Notes under the pieces: model-generated
The model's database searches: none
What the model was told of the DNA's origin: nothing
Seen by the model: only the letters and a program-made list of their open reading frames with translations
Shown here: positions 61,949 through 64,000 of the stretch, one piece after another
How the letters are laid out: each line of letters starts with the position of its first letter
How positions within the stretch are numbered: position 1 is the stretch's first letter
Source: Abelmoschus esculentus
Taxonomy: Eukaryota; Streptophyta; Magnoliopsida; Malvales; Malvaceae
DNA: 64,000 bases
NCBI GenBank assembly: GCA_035048815.1
Contig: JAUCBN010000020.1
Span: forward strand, 7,075,501-7,139,500
Direction of reading: 5' to 3'
Translations under genes and position numbers: made by a program

Positions 61949-63484
61949 ATGGCAACATATAAAAGATTCGCCCCAACCAACGTTGAAGATCGATTCAACC
62001 GATCTTTCATCGCTAGGCAACTTTGGGAAGAGCAAGGGTTCTAGCATGCCGACGAAGAGAACTACGGCATTGAACACTACCTCTATGACATAATTAAGTA
62101 CCAGAATTGGGAAATTTTCTGTCTACAACCTGCCCAGGCGAACGCCACGATCGTGTGGGAATTCTACGCTCATGGGCCCAGCAAAGACTCCCTATTTGTC
62201 CATTGCCGCGGCAGGCCAGTCCAGCTCGATGCCGAGACGATCAATAATTTCTACGGCCTCACCCCAGACAGTGATATCCACGCCGAATTCTTGGAAGATA
62301 TCACTGTCGAGGACTATAAACTCATCAAAGACGATCTTTATTACGGGAATACCTTATGGGAAACCGGTACCCATCGAGTATCTGTAACAAGACAAAGCTT
62401 GAAGCCGGAGGCCAAGATGTGGAACACCTTCGTCAAACGACGCCTTATCCCAACATCACACAATAGCACGGTAGATCACAAGAGATTGGTGCTTATCCAA
62501 TCCATCATCAACAAGAGGACCATCAACGTTGGAGAAATCATCCTACGGGAAATTCACGAGTGCGGTAAGAAAGATAGAAGACCATTGTATTTCCCTTGCT
62601 TGATTACGAGTTTATGTATTTCTGCAGGTGTACCCATTGAAGAAACGGACGAATACACGTCCCCACGATGAGGATGGACCAGGGACTTCTGCCACAAAGT
62701 CATGCAGATCACACAAGCAGAACCTGTCCAGGCAACGCCGCAGCAGTTCACTGTCGATACTGCTGCAGGGGCCCAGTACACGGCAGACATGCCTGGTATT
62801 GCTCACACCTCTGCCGCAGCAGACCCGTACCAAGAAATCTTGCAACGAATGGCAGCAATGGATCTTCGACAACAACGGTACATGGAGTACCAAAGGGACT
62901 TCAATGGCACTCTAGCCCAGATGATGCTGCACGCCTTCCCGGACCAAGGAGTACAATTCCCGGAGTTCCCAAGCAACATGTTCGTCACCGCCGCACCTTA
63001 CACCGAGACTACACCAGCACCGGGAGGACCACGACCGTTCTTCCATGCGGACCCTCAGCCCCAATACCAGGCTGCCGGCCCATCCAGGGCAGCGGATTCT
63101 GTCGCGGCCTTGTCTATCAGTAGAAGACCATCCAAGCGGAGGGTCGTTTTCAGCACTCCACCCAGATCGCCAATTATCATGGGCAGTCTATCCGTCGAGA
63201 TAGATGCCTATGTACACGAAAGCTCCACTGCCGCCGGCCCAAGCACACACCACACCGGAGGAGCAACCGCGATGGTTGGAGGAACGGACGTGATGATAAC
63301 CGAAGAGATGGCGGATGTCGAAGAAGGAGAGGAAGTAGAAGCCCTGATGCAAAGGACACCACCCACTCGAGTCCAGCCGCCGAGGCAAGCAAAGGCGCAA
63401 CCATCGCCCTCACCAAGGACAAAACATTTGGCATCAAGGCCACGGAGGATAATTGTTACAAGCAGCTCTTCGGAGTCGCTTTAA
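61949..63484 (+). pseudogene. 3' ORF, plant transposon-protein-like (Athila extra ORF), interrupted
   Basis: Starts at ATG 61949 (MATYKRFAPTNVEDRF), with one frame through to TAA 63482-63484, about 511 codons. It is broken by TAG 62042-62044 and TGA 62669-62671. The central part (about 62150-62640) matches the domain known as putative plant transposon protein: HCRGRPVQLD, INNFYGL, MWNTFVKRRLIPTSHN, INVGEIILREI and LYFPCLITSLCISAGVP. The C-terminal third is Gln/Pro-rich, with an acidic patch (EEMADVEEGEEVE) and a basic, Ser-rich end (RRIIVTSSSSESL). I see no signal peptide or membrane segment, so it does not look like an envelope protein. Function is unknown. It sits where Athila elements often carry an extra ORF. 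Confidence 0.8.
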
Positions 63485-64000
63485 ATTTCTTTATCCATTA
63501 ATTCAATATTAATTACTTTTACTGTTTTTACTTGCTGCGTATAATTCATATTCTGTTTTGCCGTTTATTCCTTCAAATATAAAGCATTGAGGACAATTCT
63601 TGGTTTGAGTTTGGGGGTGCAGATTCACTGCCAAGGCAGCAATCTACTGCCGCGGCCTTGCCAAAAAGGGAGTATTCCAGTGATTTTTTTAAAATTTTTA
63701 TGCTCCCAGCCTTACTTAAATTAACTGCCTACACTTTTGCACTGCTTATCATCAGTATTGCCTTACTTTATTCTTTAAGGCTATAGAAATCTTTCTCCTT
63801 ACCATGTTTAGGTTCTGTTAAGAGGGCTTAACCTTAAGTTGCTTAAGGAAGAAAACTTAGAAGCTTACTATATGAAGAACTTTAAAGACTTTTGGGACTT
63901 GTTAGATTATAGGAATTCTTTTAATGAACTTAGGTGATAAAGCCTTAGATTTTTTGAAAGTAACTAGAGGTGCCTACCACCGGCTCTAGAAAGTCTCTTC
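63485..64000 (+). other. Non-coding 3' region of the Athila-like element, incomplete
   Basis: No frame of interest. It contains a conserved-looking box, GCATTGAGGACAATTC, followed by GAGTTTGGGGGTG (63583-63619). I recall similar G-rich boxes downstream of the coding part in Athila elements. Two CTGCCRMGGC words follow at 63628 and 63647. No sequence like the LTR start (TGATAAGTGC) appears before 64000, so the 3' LTR is beyond the window. Confidence 0.65.

Larger units (their letters stand above)
57500..64000 (+). mobile_element. Athila-like Ty3-gypsy element, 5' part, lacking pol, runs off the window
   Basis: Starts with TGATAAGTGC right after a satellite GCATGT. Order: 5' LTR, tRNA-Asp primer site, gag, protease, a spacer with a TATA box, a 3' ORF of the plant transposon-protein type, and a conserved G-rich box. 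The gag and protease sequences and the tRNA-Asp site are typical of the Athila lineage. Reverse transcriptase, RNase H and integrase should follow the protease but are absent, because only 477 bases separate protease from the 3' ORF. No second LTR is reached by 64000. Five stop codons interrupt the two frames. It is therefore non-autonomous in structure and also mutated. Confidence 0.9.

Noticed and set aside
62565..62627. Possible small intron in the 3' ORF between GGTAAGAAAG and TTTCTGCAG
   Set aside because: The frame reads through it and encodes conserved family sequence (LYFPCLITSLC), so it is coding.
61949..63484. 3' ORF as a retroviral-type envelope gene
   Set aside because: No signal peptide, membrane segment or cleavage-like site is visible, and the recognisable part is the plant transposon-protein domain.
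63610..63619. TTTGGGGGTG as the polypurine tract next to the 3' LTR
   Set aside because: What follows is not the LTR start TGATAAGTGC, and no such start appears before 64000.

Overview
This is plant repeat DNA, almost certainly from a flowering plant and probably a eudicot. The evidence is a very AT-rich 168-169 bp satellite carrying the plant-type telomere word TTTAGGG, a Tekay/Del-type Ty3-gypsy chromovirus, and an Athila-type Ty3-gypsy element primed by tRNA-Asp. I cannot name the species. I see no host protein-coding gene, tRNA, rRNA or CRISPR array. Every long open frame belongs to a retrotransposon.

Layout: (1) 1-17081, left arm of a head-to-tail satellite array of about 100 monomers. 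(2) 17082-27160, a complete but mutated Tekay-like retrotransposon inserted into the array, with two 2.5 kb LTRs and a perfect 5 bp target duplication AGCGT. Its gag-pol is in one frame but has four in-frame stop codons. (3) 27161-57499, right arm of the same array in the same orientation, about 180 monomers. (4) 57500-64000, the 5' part of an Athila-like element that runs off the window: 5' LTR, tRNA-Asp primer site, gag, protease, and a separate 3' ORF preceded by its own TATA box. Reverse transcriptase, RNase H and integrase are absent from their expected place.

The satellite falls into two subfamilies. One fills roughly 1-14.34 kb. The other fills 14.34 kb to the end of the array, on both sides of the Tekay insertion. 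The border coincides with a truncated monomer. Near-identical blocks of 4, 5, 6, 10, 12, 13 and 25 monomers show repeated local amplification. Monomers carry a degenerate double telomere-like motif and one of two alternative short dyad symmetries. Period, composition and retroelement company resemble centromeric or pericentromeric satellites, but function cannot be shown from sequence.

The most distinctive observations are the pol-less Athila-like element with a candidate internal promoter, the decay of both retroelements by stop codons only (nine stops, no frameshift), the multi-scale array structure, and the insertion of both elements at adjacent positions of the monomer. I found no convincing new enzymatic or defence system.
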